This document shows positions 44,009-53,946 of a DNA stretch of 64,000 bases, piece after piece; position 1 is the first letter of the stretch; each line of letters opens with the position of its first letter. The position numbers were made by a program, and so were the translations under genes. The notes under the pieces are model-generated. The model had not been told where the DNA came from. It saw nothing but the letters and a program-made list of their open reading frames with translations, and did not search any database. Source of the DNA: a bacterium (lineage in GTDB: Bacteria > SAR324 > XYD2-FULL-50-16); NCBI GenBank assembly GCA_018829445.1, contig JAHJTV010000073.1, positions 248,001 to 312,000 of the forward strand. Reading direction: 5' to 3'.

Positions 44009-45694
44009 ATGAATCTGAATGGAAAAACCATCCGTTCCCCAAAAGCGCTGGTAGCTGTTCTGGGTATTTCGATGCTGTTTGTCGGGATTTGTGGCATCAG
44101 CTATGAGTATACCTTTAGCCGACTGGCGTCGGATATTCTTGGGAACTCCGTCAAACAGTGGGCAATAATTATCGGTTTGATGATGCTTTTTATGGGTATT
44201 GGAGCCGATCTTCAGAAATACTTCCCCGACAAATACAACGTCGATAATTTTGTTTTTTTTGAAATTATTCTCGGGTTGCTGGGAGGGCTGGGCCCCAGCA
44301 TCACCCTATACGCTTTTGGCAACATGCATGACCATTTTATCCTTATTCATTATTTTTTCATCTGCTCCATAGGCTTGCTCATCGGGCTGGAAATACCGCT
44401 GCTTACCCGGGTAAATGAAATGGCGGTTCCCAGTTTAAAACGCAACCTGGGGCTGATTTTGAAGATGGATTATATCGGCTCCTTCATTGGCGCTTTGGTC
44501 TGGGTGTTTATCCTACCTCGTTTCTTTAATGTACTGGAGATTAGTTTTTTCCTGGGAATTGTTAATGTTGTGGTAGCTTTGTTCGCCTGGGTCTGGTTTT
44601 CACCCTGGATGCAATATCCAAGGATTATTCCGGCTTTTGCCGTAGCATCACTGGTGATTCTGACAGTAGGGCTGTTTAATGGTAAAACTATAACCATCAC
44701 AGCGGAACAAAAACTCTATCGTGATCCTATTGTCTATACCCGGACAACAATGTACCAGAGGATTGTGATTACCAAAAATTATAGCGGTGATCTCTATTTT
44801 TACATCAACGGACATTTGCAGTTTTCCAGCCTGGATGAATATATCTACCATGAGTTTCTGGTACACCCCGCCATGGCAGCGGTTCCAAAGAAACAAAACA
44901 TCCTGGTTTTGGGTGGAGGTGATGGCTTGGCAGTACGGGAGATTCTAAAATATAAAGAGGTTCATTCCGTTACTCTGGTAGATATCGATCCTGAAGTCAC
45001 CCGTTTGGCTGCCACCAATGCTGACCTGGTAAAAATGAACGGGGGTAGCCTGACCGGTCCCAAAGTCAAGATTCACTCCCCGGAGGGGATAGAACCGGGT
45101 GAAAAAGTAAGCCTGACCCAGTTTGGTCAAGGTCACTTCAAGCGATTTAGAAGCGATGATAGTGTTGAGATTCATCTCTACCACATCGATGCTTTCAAAT
45201 TTGTTGAATCTATTTCGGGAATATTTGATGTCATTGTTATCGATTTTCCGGATGCCAATCATGTGGAACTGGCTAAGCTTTACTCGCTTGAGTTCTATAC
45301 CATGCTTAAACATAAATTGGCTTTCGACGGTTTGATCATCCAGCAATCCTCCAACCCGGCTCTGGCAAAAGAGGTTTTCCTGGTTGTCGGGCGGAGCATG
45401 GAAGCCGCCGGATTTCGCACATTGCCTCTGCATCAGACGGTTCCTTCATTTGGAGACTGGGGATGGTGGATTGCCGGTCATGAAGAGCGATATGGCCCTG
45501 AGACTCTGAAGCGACTTGTCACTGATTCCCCGGGGTTACCTGACGATGTTCAATACATAACCAGAAATTTAATTCTTGCCAGCCAGCAGTTCGGCAAGAA
45601 TGGGCTAACAACTGACAACACTGATCTGAACACATTGTTGAACAAACGGATCTTCTATTATTATGAACAGGCTTTGGAAAAGATGCGTCAGTGA
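44009..45694 (+). CDS. Membrane-anchored spermidine-synthase-like protein
   Basis: A 561-residue fusion. The first ~235 residues hold about seven hydrophobic helices, and the rest is a spermidine-synthase (SpeE)-like domain: YRDPIVYTRTTMYQRIV, HPAMAAVPKKQNILVLGGGDG at ~291-305 (nucleotide-binding Gly-rich loop), DIDPEVTRLA, and DVIVIDFPDAN with the family's acidic residue replaced by Phe-Pro in the middle. Such proteins are aminopropyltransferase-like and occur in many bacteria, often with uncertain activity. The gene converges with rlmN, their ends overlapping by seven bases. Family call is good; activity is not certain. Confidence 0.85.
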   Translation: MNLNGKTIRSPKALVAVLGISMLFVGICGISYEYTFSRLASDILGNSVKQWAIIIGLMMLFMGIGADLQKYFPDKYNVDNFVFFEIILGLLGGLGPSITLYAFGNMHDHFILIHYFFICSIGLLIGLEIPLLTRVNEMAVPSLKRNLGLILKMDYIGSFIGALVWVFILPRFFNVLEISFFLGIVNVVVALFAWVWFSPWMQYPRIIPAFAVASLVILTVGLFNGKTITITAEQKLYRDPIVYTRTTMYQRIVITKNYSGDLYFYINGHLQFSSLDEYIYHEFLVHPAMAAVPKKQNILVLGGGDGLAVREILKYKEVHSVTLVDIDPEVTRLAATNADLVKMNGGSLTGPKVKIHSPEGIEPGEKVSLTQFGQGHFKRFRSDDSVEIHLYHIDAFKFVESISGIFDVIVIDFPDANHVELAKLYSLEFYTMLKHKLAFDGLIIQQSSNPALAKEVFLVVGRSMEAAGFRTLPLHQTVPSFGDWGWWIAGHEERYGPETLKRLVTDSPGLPDDVQYITRNLILASQQFGKNGLTTDNTDLNTLLNKRIFYYYEQALEKMRQ

Positions 45695-46758
45695 TTTGTT
45701 TTATGTTGTGTTGCAAGTTGACCGCAGGCCGCCGAGATTCCCTGTCCCTTTGAGCTTCTAAGGGTGGCGATAATGCCGTGGTCGAGCAGGTATTGTTGGA
45801 ACAGCTTAACCGTTTGCCTGTCGGGTGATTTGAAATCCAGGGCTGGATTTTCGTTGTAGGCGATCAGGTTGACTTTTGACTTAACTCCGTGCAGCAGACT
45901 GACCAGTTTCCTGGCGGATTGTTGTGAATCGGTTATTCCCTTCATTAAAATATATTCGAAGGTTATTCTCTTGCGGGCTTCGCTGGGAAATTCTTTACAG
46001 GCCTGGATCAACTCTTCCAGGGAATAGCGTTTGCTGACGGGCATCAGCTTCTGCCGGGCTTCCTGGGTAACGCCATTGAGAGATACGGCCAGATTTGCCT
46101 TATCTTTTTCCAGGGCGAATTTCTTAATGCCCGGAATGATACCGCTGGTGGATACGGTAATTCTGCGGGAGGAAAAATTAAAGCCGTTGTTGTTCTGAAA
46201 AATGTTTAAGGATTTTATGGTATTGTCGTAATTATGAAACGGTTCACCCATTCCCATATAAACAATATTGCGAATAGCCTGACCTTCGGGGAGCAGACTG
46301 TACAGATTTAAAACCTGCTCTACAATTTCTCCTGCAGACAGGTTTCGCTTTAATCCCATTCCCGCCGTTAGACAGAATTTGCAGGCCATGGCGCATCCCA
46401 CCTGGGTGGAAATGCAAACCGTGTAATGATCATCATGAATCAGCAGCACGGACTCAATGGTATAACCATCTTCCAATTCCTGTAAAATCTTGACGGTTCC
46501 GTCAGGAGCTGTCTTGCGGTCAATGATTTTAATGCGGTTGATATTGAAACTCTTCTCCAGAATGGCTCTGAATTTTATAGAGAGATTTGTCATCTTCTCC
46601 CATGAGTCCACCTTATGAAGGTACAACCATTGAAACAGCTGAATTGCCCGAAACGGTTTTTGTCCGACGGATATCGCCCAATCTGACAATTCCTGTTGGG
46701 TCAAATCGGTGATTTTTGGCAGGATCAAATTGGTGGTAATATTTTGTGATTCTGTCAT
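45688..46758 (-). CDS. rlmN: Dual-specificity 23S rRNA/tRNA adenine-C2 methyltransferase
   Basis: Radical-SAM methylase for 23S rRNA A2503 and some tRNAs. The radical-SAM cluster motif is CAMACKFC near residue 122, followed by GLKRNL; NIVYMGMGEP is the SAM-binding motif, and CGQLA at the C-terminus carries the mechanistic cysteine. At 356 residues it is normal length. It lies last in a minus-strand run after aroQ, 20 bp away. Start ATG has no clear ribosome site, but the reading frame overlaps nothing upstream. Confidence 0.95.
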   Translation of the reverse strand: MTESQNITTNLILPKITDLTQQELSDWAISVGQKPFRAIQLFQWLYLHKVDSWEKMTNLSIKFRAILEKSFNINRIKIIDRKTAPDGTVKILQELEDGYTIESVLLIHDDHYTVCISTQVGCAMACKFCLTAGMGLKRNLSAGEIVEQVLNLYSLLPEGQAIRNIVYMGMGEPFHNYDNTIKSLNIFQNNNGFNFSSRRITVSTSGIIPGIKKFALEKDKANLAVSLNGVTQEARQKLMPVSKRYSLEELIQACKEFPSEARKRITFEYILMKGITDSQQSARKLVSLLHGVKSKVNLIAYNENPALDFKSPDRQTVKLFQQYLLDHGIIATLRSSKGQGISAACGQLATQHKTNH

Positions 46759-46778
46759 TTTAACAGCAAATGGGTGGA

Positions 46779-47210
46779 TTATGCTTCCAGCCGTTTTATA
46801 ACCAGATCAGCAGCCAGATGGTAACCTTGGATGCCACATCCAACAATCACTCCAGCGGCGATAGAGGAAAGAAAGGAGTGATGCCGAAACTCTTCACGTG
46901 CGTGAATATTTGAAATATGAACCTCAATAAAAGGAACAGCCGTTCCGGAGAAAGCATCCCGTAAAGATACGGAGGTATGTGTCAATCCGCCGGGGTTAAT
47001 GATGGCATAACCGGCATCCCGATTATCATGAAGGAAATCGATCAACTGACCTTCATGGTTGGACTGAAAAGAGTGAAGGGTGTGGGATTTCGAAGCAAAC
47101 AATGACTCCAGTTCCCCTTCAATATCCTTCAGGGTCTTGCTTCCGTAAATGTCCGGTTCTCGATTCCCGAGCAAATTGAGATTGGGTCCGTTCAAAAGCA
47201 GTATTTTCAT
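46779..47210 (-). CDS. aroQ: 3-Dehydroquinate dehydratase, type II
   Basis: Third enzyme of the shikimate pathway. The sequence has NLNLLGNREPDIYG with the catalytic Tyr, the NPGGLTHTSVSLRDA core with the catalytic region and the EVHISNIHAREEFRHHS motif, in normal order over 143 residues. It is cytoplasmic and forms a dodecamer in known members. It is flanked by a small unknown gene and rlmN on the same strand, a normal housekeeping context. Confidence 0.96.
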   Translation of the reverse strand: MKILLLNGPNLNLLGNREPDIYGSKTLKDIEGELESLFASKSHTLHSFQSNHEGQLIDFLHDNRDAGYAIINPGGLTHTSVSLRDAFSGTAVPFIEVHISNIHAREEFRHHSFLSSIAAGVIVGCGIQGYHLAADLVIKRLEA

Positions 47211-47279
47211 TTCTTGGCCGTGTTTGTGAGATCATTAGTGCTTAACTTCATAACATCAGATGAACATTCCGGTGTGATG

Positions 47280-47444
47280 TTATCGGGTGTCAGGTTTTTG
47301 CTTTTCCACTTTTTTCCTGCGATTAAAAAGACGCCCCATATCTCTTACCCTGCGATCTTTCTCTCGTTCCTCTTCCTTAGAGTCTGAAGGTTTTCCTGGG
47401 GCGTTCTTTTTTTTAAACATGACTTGAAAGAGATTTATTATCAT
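47280..47444 (-). CDS. Small basic hypothetical protein between rlmB and aroQ
   Basis: A frame of 54 residues (from the Met at 47444; 80 residues from 47522, which would overlap rlmB) rich in Lys, Arg and Glu (KKNAPGKPSDSKEEEREKDRR). It is not recognised and has no clear ribosome site; it fills an otherwise empty 300-bp gap between genes that are otherwise densely packed. It could be real, but the evidence is weak. Confidence 0.3.
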   Translation of the reverse strand: MIINLFQVMFKKKNAPGKPSDSKEEEREKDRRVRDMGRLFNRRKKVEKQKPDTR

Positions 47445-47511
47445 GCTGGCACCATTGTCTTGACGGGAAACCCGGGTTGATTTGAGAAAACGATTATCGG
47501 AATAAATCACG

Positions 47512-48249
47512 TTATTCCGCATTGACGAGATACTGAATTAATATAGCAGCTGCAGCACTAACGTTCAATGACTCTGTTTGAAAATTACCGGGGATGTGCA
47601 CTAATTGATCACACCGCTTTTGAGTTAATTTTCTCAACCCCTGCCCCTCGTTTCCCATTACCAAAACCATGTGATCAGTAAGAGGGATTTGATTAAACTC
47701 GATTGAATCCCTGTCCAGAGTTGAGCCGATAACGAAAAATCCATTTCTCTTAAGCCATTGTATCGCTTCTGACAGATTGGCTACTTCGATAATGGGAAAG
47801 TATTCCAGTGCACCCGCCGATGCTTTCGAAACAGCTGCAGAGAGCGGCGCCGAATGCGTTTTCAGTGTAATCAGTCCGCCTGCACCCAAAAAAGCTGCTG
47901 ATCTGATAATGGCGCCAACGTTCTGCGGATCTTCCACCTGATCAAGTGCAATCAGAAGCACTTTTTCGTTACTTTGCATCTGCTCAACAAACTCCTCCAG
48001 AGACAGGAGATTAAGCTCGCTACAGACCAGAACCACCCCCTGGTGGAGTTTGGTTTTGGAAACATCCGCAATACCCTGGGCGCTGATCTCTTTGATACGA
48101 ATCCCCCGTTTTGATGCCAGGGAGATGAGCTCTTTAATTCTGGGGGAGCGGGTTTCAGCCTTGATCAGCAACTCATGGCACTGCCTGTTTCGGTTTAGCA
48201 AACATTGCTGAACGGGTGCAATGCCATATAAAATCGTTTGGGTTGTCAT
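47512..48249 (-). CDS. rlmB: SpoU-type 23S rRNA (guanosine-2'-O-)-methyltransferase
   Basis: A 245-residue SpoU/TrmH-family methylase, RlmB-like, which would methylate G2251 of 23S rRNA. The N-terminal substrate-binding part begins TTQTILYGIAPVQQCLL, and the knotted catalytic region has ALDQVEDPQNVGAIIRSAAF, VLVMGNEGQGLR and SLNVSAAAAIL. The start is set at the ATG at 48249, just after the cysS stop; a longer frame to 48393 would overlap cysS. Housekeeping order cysS-rlmB is common in bacteria. Specific target is inferred from the family. Confidence 0.92.
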   Translation of the reverse strand: MTTQTILYGIAPVQQCLLNRNRQCHELLIKAETRSPRIKELISLASKRGIRIKEISAQGIADVSKTKLHQGVVLVCSELNLLSLEEFVEQMQSNEKVLLIALDQVEDPQNVGAIIRSAAFLGAGGLITLKTHSAPLSAAVSKASAGALEYFPIIEVANLSEAIQWLKRNGFFVIGSTLDRDSIEFNQIPLTDHMVLVMGNEGQGLRKLTQKRCDQLVHIPGNFQTESLNVSAAAAILIQYLVNAE

Positions 48250-48253
48250 GGGG

Positions 48254-49681
48254 TTATTTTCGTCTCCAGACTGTCGTTTCATCACGATCCTCAAGGTGAA
48301 TGGAGGCTGCCTGCAACTGATCCCGGATTTGATCTGCCAACTCCCAGTTTTTATCCGCCCTGGCTTGTCGCCTCTCCTTAAGCAGGGTTTCAATCTCTTC
48401 GTCGCTCAACTTTTTTGTTGAACCGTTGATTTTTATTCTTGGGGTTTTAAACCATTGAACGGCCGGTATCCTTAAAATCCCCAGCATTTCACCAAGTTTG
48501 AGCAAGGTATAATATACGTTCGTTGCATCCGAACTTACCGGTTCCAAGGTATTCAACCTTTTGGTGAGATCAAACAAAACAGCGATTGCCTGAGGTGAGT
48601 TCAGATCGTCGGCCATCGCTTCCAGAAACTGGTCATAATCGGCTTGTAGTACCTTTCCATGTTCCCGGGCGATCCTCTCCTGTTCTTCTGTAACATTTGA
48701 AGCGTAACGTTCCAAGGCGCCATAGATTCTATCAAGGCCTTCAGCGCTCTTCAACAGGGCTGTGTGGCTGAAATCAATGGATTGCCGGTACTGAGTAGAC
48801 AAGGTGAAAAACCGGATCAATTCCGGTTCATATTGTTTAACCAGATCTCTGATGGTGGCAAAGTTTCCCAGGGATTTAGACATCTTCTGCTTTTCAATCT
48901 TAATCATTCCGTTGTGCAACCAGTAGTTTGCGTAGGGTTTTCCATTGGCGCATTCCGACTGGGCAATTTCATTTTCGTGGTGAGGAAAAATCAGATCGCT
49001 GCCTCCGGCGTGGATATCAAATGATTCTCCCAGATGATGTTTGCTCATTGCAGAACATTCAATATGCCAGCCGGGTCTTCCCGGTCCCCAGGGACTATCC
49101 CAACTCGGTTCATTCGGCTTTTGGGCTTTCCACAAAGCAAAATCCAGGGCATCTTCCTTATTTTCATCCACTTCAACACGTATTCCCGACTGCAAATCAT
49201 CAATGTTTTTTCCACTCAATTTCCCGTATTTTTCAAATTTCCGCACACGGAAAAAAACCGAGCCCTTCACCTCATACGCAAACCCTTTCTCAACTAACTC
49301 CCGGGTTATGGAAATAATCTGGGGAATGTAATCTGTTGCTTTGGGCGCAAGGTCCGGGGGATTGACGCCCAAGCTTAACATGTCTTCATCATGGGATTGA
49401 ATATTTTCCTTTGCCAATTCACTGATAGAAATTTTCCGTTCGTTTGACCGGTTGATCATCTTGTCATCGATGTCGGTGTAGTTTTTTACATAAGTAACTT
49501 CGTAGCCGGCTGCCTCAAACACATTACGCATTACATCAAAGTTGATTGCCCCCCTGGCATGCCCCAAGTGACAATGATCATAGACGGTGACGCCGCAGGT
49601 GTAGATTTTCACTTTTCCGGGGGTGATAGGAGTAAAGATCTCTTTTTTATTTGTCAGTGTGTTATAAAGCTTTATTTCCAT
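48254..49681 (-). CDS. cysS: Cysteinyl-tRNA synthetase
   Basis: Class I aminoacyl-tRNA synthetase, 475 residues. The start TCGVTVYDHCHLGHARG carries the HIGH motif and a zinc-binding Cys; HAGGSDLIFPHHENE and KMSKSLGNF (KMSKS loop) complete the catalytic core, followed by the anticodon-binding helices. It stands first in the minus-strand run leading to rlmB and aroQ. The ATG at 49681 has no clear ribosome site, but the N-terminus matches the family. Confidence 0.97.
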   Translation of the reverse strand: MEIKLYNTLTNKKEIFTPITPGKVKIYTCGVTVYDHCHLGHARGAINFDVMRNVFEAAGYEVTYVKNYTDIDDKMINRSNERKISISELAKENIQSHDEDMLSLGVNPPDLAPKATDYIPQIISITRELVEKGFAYEVKGSVFFRVRKFEKYGKLSGKNIDDLQSGIRVEVDENKEDALDFALWKAQKPNEPSWDSPWGPGRPGWHIECSAMSKHHLGESFDIHAGGSDLIFPHHENEIAQSECANGKPYANYWLHNGMIKIEKQKMSKSLGNFATIRDLVKQYEPELIRFFTLSTQYRQSIDFSHTALLKSAEGLDRIYGALERYASNVTEEQERIAREHGKVLQADYDQFLEAMADDLNSPQAIAVLFDLTKRLNTLEPVSSDATNVYYTLLKLGEMLGILRIPAVQWFKTPRIKINGSTKKLSDEEIETLLKERRQARADKNWELADQIRDQLQAASIHLEDRDETTVWRRK

Positions 49682-49946
49682 GACTGATTTGATTGAAGAT
49701 TAATACTTGCAATTCCAGGTTAATGGTGGATCCGGCGCTTTGTTTGAAGCTGCATATTATGCTTCTTTTGATCCGCCTACCTTTTTTATATTCTAATGTT
49801 ATTGTTTTACACGCTTCATTTTTTTGCTAAGGGTGGATCCGTCGCCAGCTCCTTGATCCACCGTACCTTTTTATGGTCTGCAATTACACTATTGATATCC
49901 ATGATATCCACACTCTGCAGAAACCAACTATCCCGGGCAACAATAA

Positions 49947-50333
49947 TTAAAGGTTGCCTTCGATGCAGGTTGTGTGAAATCCGCCCCTGGGATTATAGAC
50001 AGTGGTAATTCGAATCCTGTTTGTCGCGAGCAGTTTTTTTAAATCATCATAAATGCGTTTGGTGATGCCTTCCTGGTAAAGACCGACCGTACGGAAGCTG
50101 ATCATATAATACTTCAGGGATTTTAATTCAACGCATTTCCCCCCCTCCGGGTAATACTCAATTTTCAGTCTGGCATAATCCGGCAGTCCGCTAAATGGAC
50201 ACACCGCGGACAATTCATCCGTTTCCGTTATGATCAGTTGATTTGGGCTGTCAAACTCAAAGGTTTCCAGGAAATCCGGTTTGATTTTTTCAGGTCCGTC
50301 AAAGGGAAAGACCATTCCTTCAGGTGTTGCCAA
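49947..50333 (-). CDS. queF: NADPH-dependent 7-cyano-7-deazaguanine reductase
   Basis: Reduces preQ0 to preQ1 in queuosine biosynthesis. The catalytic cysteine lies in [11 protein letters not shown] near residue 45, the [10 protein letters not shown] motif carries the conserved Glu, and FHTTCIEG ends the protein. At 128 residues it is the short, single-domain type. It starts with TTG at 50333, seven bases after AGGAG, and follows queC by 2 bp, so the two are cotranslated. Confidence 0.94.
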   Translation of the reverse strand: MATPEGMVFPFDGPEKIKPDFLETFEFDSPNQLIITETDELSAVCPFSGLPDYARLKIEYYPEGGKCVELKSLKYYMISFRTVGLYQEGITKRIYDDLKKLLATNRIRITTVYNPRGGFHTTCIEGNL

Positions 50334-50335
50334 GT

Positions 50336-51004
50336 TTAGTCTCCTGTCTTGGTGATAAATTCGTAGTAGCCTTTAGATCTGAGTAAACAGGCAGGGCAGT
50401 TACCACAGCCTCTTCCCCAAGGATTCATTAATGACACGGCATTATAGCAGGTAAAAGATTCCTTTATAACCAGATCCAAAACACCCTCTGTTTTTGCCAG
50501 TTCAAAGGTCTCAGCCTTTGTCAGATACATCAAGGGTGTTTCTATTCTGATGGACTGATTCGACCCCAGGTTCAGCGAGGTTTCCATAATGGTTATAAAA
50601 TCCTGCCTGCAATCCGGATAGCCGCTATAGTCTGTCTGACAGACACCGGTTATTATAGACTCCGCCTTATAGGTCTGAGCCAGCGAATGGGTCAACAGGA
50701 TAAACAGGGCGTTTCGATTGGGAACAAAGGAAGCAGGCAGATCCTCATGGTCTTCATGGCTGCCGCTGACATCTCCCGTTCCGAAAAGAGCGGAGTTCAC
50801 CATTTTTGAATAGAAGGAGATATCGATTACTTCCAATGGAATCTGCAGGCAGGCGGCAATTTTTCTTGCCTGCTCTATTTCGATCTTATGTTTCTGTCCA
50901 TAAATATATGAAACTGCCTTGACCTCTTCATACCGATTTTTTGCCCAACCCAGACAGGTTGTCGAGTCCTGTCCACCTGAAAATATTACGATTGCTCTGC
51001 TCAT
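50336..51004 (-). CDS. queC: 7-cyano-7-deazaguanine synthase
   Basis: ATP-dependent enzyme that converts 7-carboxy-7-deazaguanine to preQ0 for queuosine. It begins with the PP-loop [12 protein letters not shown] and ends with a zinc site of four cysteines ([14 protein letters not shown]). The 222-residue length is normal. With queF it forms a minimal preQ0-to-preQ1 pair; queD and queE are not in the window. The 96-bp gap upstream shows no riboswitch that I recognise. Confidence 0.95.
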   Translation of the reverse strand: MSRAIVIFSGGQDSTTCLGWAKNRYEEVKAVSYIYGQKHKIEIEQARKIAACLQIPLEVIDISFYSKMVNSALFGTGDVSGSHEDHEDLPASFVPNRNALFILLTHSLAQTYKAESIITGVCQTDYSGYPDCRQDFITIMETSLNLGSNQSIRIETPLMYLTKAETFELAKTEGVLDLVIKESFTCYNAVSLMNPWGRGCGNCPACLLRSKGYYEFITKTGD

Positions 51005-51100
51005 TTTCGGTCTTTTCTCAAGGAATTGATTTTCAGGATATCAGACGGGCTCTCTGGAAAAACGGGGTTAAAACCCGCAGAATCCGTTATAAACGGACCT

Positions 51101-51763
51101 CTATTGTACCCTGGTCTTAAAGCTGTGTCTGCCATCCAATTCCAATTCCAGGTTGTCACCCGATTGCAGCCTGCTGACACCGGCAGGAGTCCCCGTTAAT
51201 AACACGTCTCCAGGCATGTAACTGAAATAGCCGGAAGAGATGACAATCAGATCTATGATCTTATTGATCATCAATTTAGTACTTTCATTCTGGCGAGTCT
51301 CTCCATTAACGATCAATTTCAGCTGGGTGTTCTGTGGATCAGCCAATTCGGATTTTTGGATGAAGGGTGATATTGGGCAGGAACCATCAAAAGCCTTGGC
51401 CTTCTCCCATGGGTACCCTTTTTCTTTCAGTTTCTGCTGGACATCCCTCAGGGTTAAATCCAATGCGATCCCAAAACCGGCGATTGCCTTATTGACCTCT
51501 TCCGCATTAGCCCGTGTCAACTGTTTATCAAAGAGAATGGCCAATTCCGTCTCGTGGTGACAATTATCGCTATAATCCGGTATGACAATAGGTTGATTCA
51601 AATTCTGAATAGCGGTTGCCGGTTTAATGAAAAAAATCGGTTCTGTGGGAACGGGATTGTCAAGTTCCTTTATGTGGTCATAATAATTTCGTGCGACACA
51701 GACTGCTTTTCCAACCGGCAGATCGCAGGGGGTTCCATTCAGGAAGGTATGCTTGTATTTCAT
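51101..51763 (-). CDS. Fumarylacetoacetate hydrolase (FAH) family protein, acylpyruvase-like
   Basis: A 220-residue FAH-fold protein. Metal-binding carboxylates are seen in CHHETELAILF (near residue 65-75) and DLTLRDVQ; KAFDGSCPISPF and LLTGTPAGVSRLQSGD are further family signatures. Close relatives act as acylpyruvases or oxaloacetate decarboxylases, so the substrate is not settled. It lies on its own between queC and the TetR gene. The normal length and complete motif set make it likely active. Confidence 0.88.
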   Translation of the reverse strand: MKYKHTFLNGTPCDLPVGKAVCVARNYYDHIKELDNPVPTEPIFFIKPATAIQNLNQPIVIPDYSDNCHHETELAILFDKQLTRANAEEVNKAIAGFGIALDLTLRDVQQKLKEKGYPWEKAKAFDGSCPISPFIQKSELADPQNTQLKLIVNGETRQNESTKLMINKIIDLIVISSGYFSYMPGDVLLTGTPAGVSRLQSGDNLELELDGRHSFKTRVQ

Positions 51764-52015
51764 GATATAAACCCGGTAAGAGTCATGCCAAAAATATGAA
51801 TAAAAAAAGGGTAACTATGCAGACAACCAGAAATACAATCTGAATAGTATAAAAACTGCTAACTAAAAGGATAAGGGATTGTAACGAAGTTTTGACAGCA
51901 AGAAGTTCAGAATAATTGACGTGCCTGAACAGGAGCACAATTTTTTATCATGGTATATAATAAAGATTGCGATATTGTCTTGCAAACCTGACAATCGGGA
52001 AATTTCCAATGACTG

Positions 52016-52660
52016 TCATGGGCTTTCTGCCAATAATCCCAGGATAAAACGGGTCTGCAGGTCTATATACTCATCAATGGAATAACTCCTGGCAAAATGC
52101 CAGCGTCTGAATGTCCACATATGGCCCAATACCGTGATATTTTGGGCTACCATGTCGCAGGTCTTTTCCGACAATTTAGGAATGCCACCCTCATTCATTG
52201 CACGATTTAGTGCATCAATAATAAGGTTGCTAATCCGGATGTCATTTTCCAGAACCTTATTCTGCCACTGCTGGGGAAGCGATTGGGTCACCTGGTACAT
52301 TAGTAGTATTTGATCATTCATACGGTCACACACCATGAAGTATTCCCGAATCACTTCTTTAAGCATCTCTCTGCCGCTGGTCGTCTTTGAAATGGCGCTG
52401 GTGACTCCCTGCTCCACATGATTATGAATCGAGAGACAGGCCAGGTAGAGAATATCCTCTTTGGAAGCAACATACTCATACATCGACCCGACCGATACTT
52501 TAGCGGCTTTGGCAATCTGACGAGTGGTGGTCTTGTGAAAACCGTTCTCGATGAATAAAGGCACTGCTGCATCAACAATCTGCATTCTGCGCTGCTCGAC
52601 CAACTTCGGGTTTTTTACCTGGGTCGGCACATCATCAGTCCCTATGGGATTATTTTTCAT
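52016..52660 (-). CDS. TetR family transcriptional regulator
   Basis: A 214-residue repressor-type regulator. The N-terminal helix-turn-helix (residues 27-70; RMQIVDAAVPLFIENGFHKTTTRQI then SVGSMYEY) is followed by a helical ligand domain. An upstream perfect dyad (52755-52768) 95 bp before the start is a probable operator and suggests autoregulation. The gene leads no obvious neighbour; the FAH gene downstream on the same strand is 250 bp away. Ligand unknown; TetR proteins of this size often control fatty-acid or efflux genes. Confidence 0.9.
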   Translation of the reverse strand: MKNNPIGTDDVPTQVKNPKLVEQRRMQIVDAAVPLFIENGFHKTTTRQIAKAAKVSVGSMYEYVASKEDILYLACLSIHNHVEQGVTSAISKTTSGREMLKEVIREYFMVCDRMNDQILLMYQVTQSLPQQWQNKVLENDIRISNLIIDALNRAMNEGGIPKLSEKTCDMVAQNITVLGHMWTFRRWHFARSYSIDEYIDLQTRFILGLLAESP

Positions 52661-52754
52661 TAAGCTCCTAATTAAACAGGTAGAATTGACGCCTTTCCTT
52701 TTGCTGGTACACCAGCCACCCTGTAAACGATACCAGGGTTATTACATAATGATA

Positions 52755-52768
52755 TGAGCGAGCGCTCA
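52755..52768. promoter_or_regulatory. TetR-type operator TGAGCG-AG-CGCTCA
   Basis: Perfect six-base arms with a 2-bp spacer, a layout shared with many TetR/AcrR operators. It lies about 95 bp upstream of the TetR start on the minus strand and is the most probable binding site of that regulator. Confidence 0.6.
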
Positions 52769-52975
52769 ATCGTTTTAATCTCTTTCATTTTGTGAAGAAT
52801 GTCAAGGTAGAGGGGGGAGCTAAACAGGTCAATTGGCCAACAGGCTCAATATCTGAATAAATTTGGTCTGCAGTTTTCGGGGTGGATCAAGCACAACGGA
52901 ACCGCTAGTTTTATATCCCGTTCCTGGTAAAATTGGGGATACTGCTGGGACGGATCGGCTGATTCGGAGATTCGA

Positions 52976-53686
52976 TCATTCTTGTGAATTGTTATCAGCG
53001 TTTATGAACTTGATCAATTCTAATCCTTGATCGGCTTTAATCGGATCGCAAAACCGAGCCTGCACGATGAAATTCCCGAATCTTGATTGAACGGGTCTGC
53101 ACCAGGACGATTCTGCCGAAATTGGGTGATAAAGGTTTTTGCTCAACTCCTCGGCTGGTTCTTTAAACAGCTGCAGGGTAATTTTGAGGTTGGGTTTTAT
53201 GGTGCGGAAGGAGTAAAACATGCAGCTGGTTTCCGTTAGATCGAAACAGCGAACCTGCTCGGAGATATCATTTGTGACCAGACGAGCAACATATTTGGCA
53301 CGTCTTAATTTTTCTTTTGCCAAGGCGAGAAAACGATCAGCAATTTCATCAGGCAGACCTAATTGGTTTGCAACATGGTGCAAAAATTCTACTTCACGAG
53401 TAGCCAGATTTTCGTCAACAACGGCCATTACAGTGAGATGTTTCACAATCTCAAGAGCTTCATTGGCAACCAGTTCCAAAGGCTCCAGTTCAGGCGTCTG
53501 ATTGTTTTTAAGCATATTCGAGATAGACTGGACCAGATCCTGTCTCTCTAAAAAACCGATCAGATTGTTGAGATATTCAAGCTCAGCTTTATCAATACGT
53601 CCATCAGCCAGAATCATTCCCACAATGGCTTTTGCGAACCATTCTTTTGTTTCGGGAGACATCAGTTCGATCGTATTATCCTGCAT
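52976..53686 (-). CDS. TerB-like helical protein with C-terminal PilZ-like region
   Basis: A 236-residue cytoplasmic protein. Residues about 15-120 resemble the TerB tellurite-resistance fold, with two acidic-loop helices: MILADGRIDKAELEYLNNL and AVVDENLATREVEFLHHV. The C-terminal ~100 residues (starting VARLVTNDISEQVRCFDLTE) look like a PilZ-related beta domain, but the c-di-GMP-binding arginine signature is not seen. No signal peptide. It stands alone on its strand; the two-part organisation is unusual. Function cannot be assigned. Confidence 0.6.
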   Translation of the reverse strand: MQDNTIELMSPETKEWFAKAIVGMILADGRIDKAELEYLNNLIGFLERQDLVQSISNMLKNNQTPELEPLELVANEALEIVKHLTVMAVVDENLATREVEFLHHVANQLGLPDEIADRFLALAKEKLRRAKYVARLVTNDISEQVRCFDLTETSCMFYSFRTIKPNLKITLQLFKEPAEELSKNLYHPISAESSWCRPVQSRFGNFIVQARFCDPIKADQGLELIKFINADNNSQE

Positions 53687-53946
53687 AGTTGATCCTCCAT
53701 TTTTTTACGTAATAGATCTAGCCAAAAGTCTGTCATAATCACTGGAAAATTCAATAAGTTTTACATCTAAACACCATAGCTTAGTATTTAAATACTTGAA
53801 ATAAAAGTTATTGTTGAGCATATATTTGAAGAGCAATCGTTTAAAAACATGATTTTTGTATCAAAAATCCTCTAAAGTAAGCGCTTATGGGGAGAATCAC
53901 CCATATCCAGGCAGTGCAGATAAAGGTGATTGTTTGGTGAAGATGA

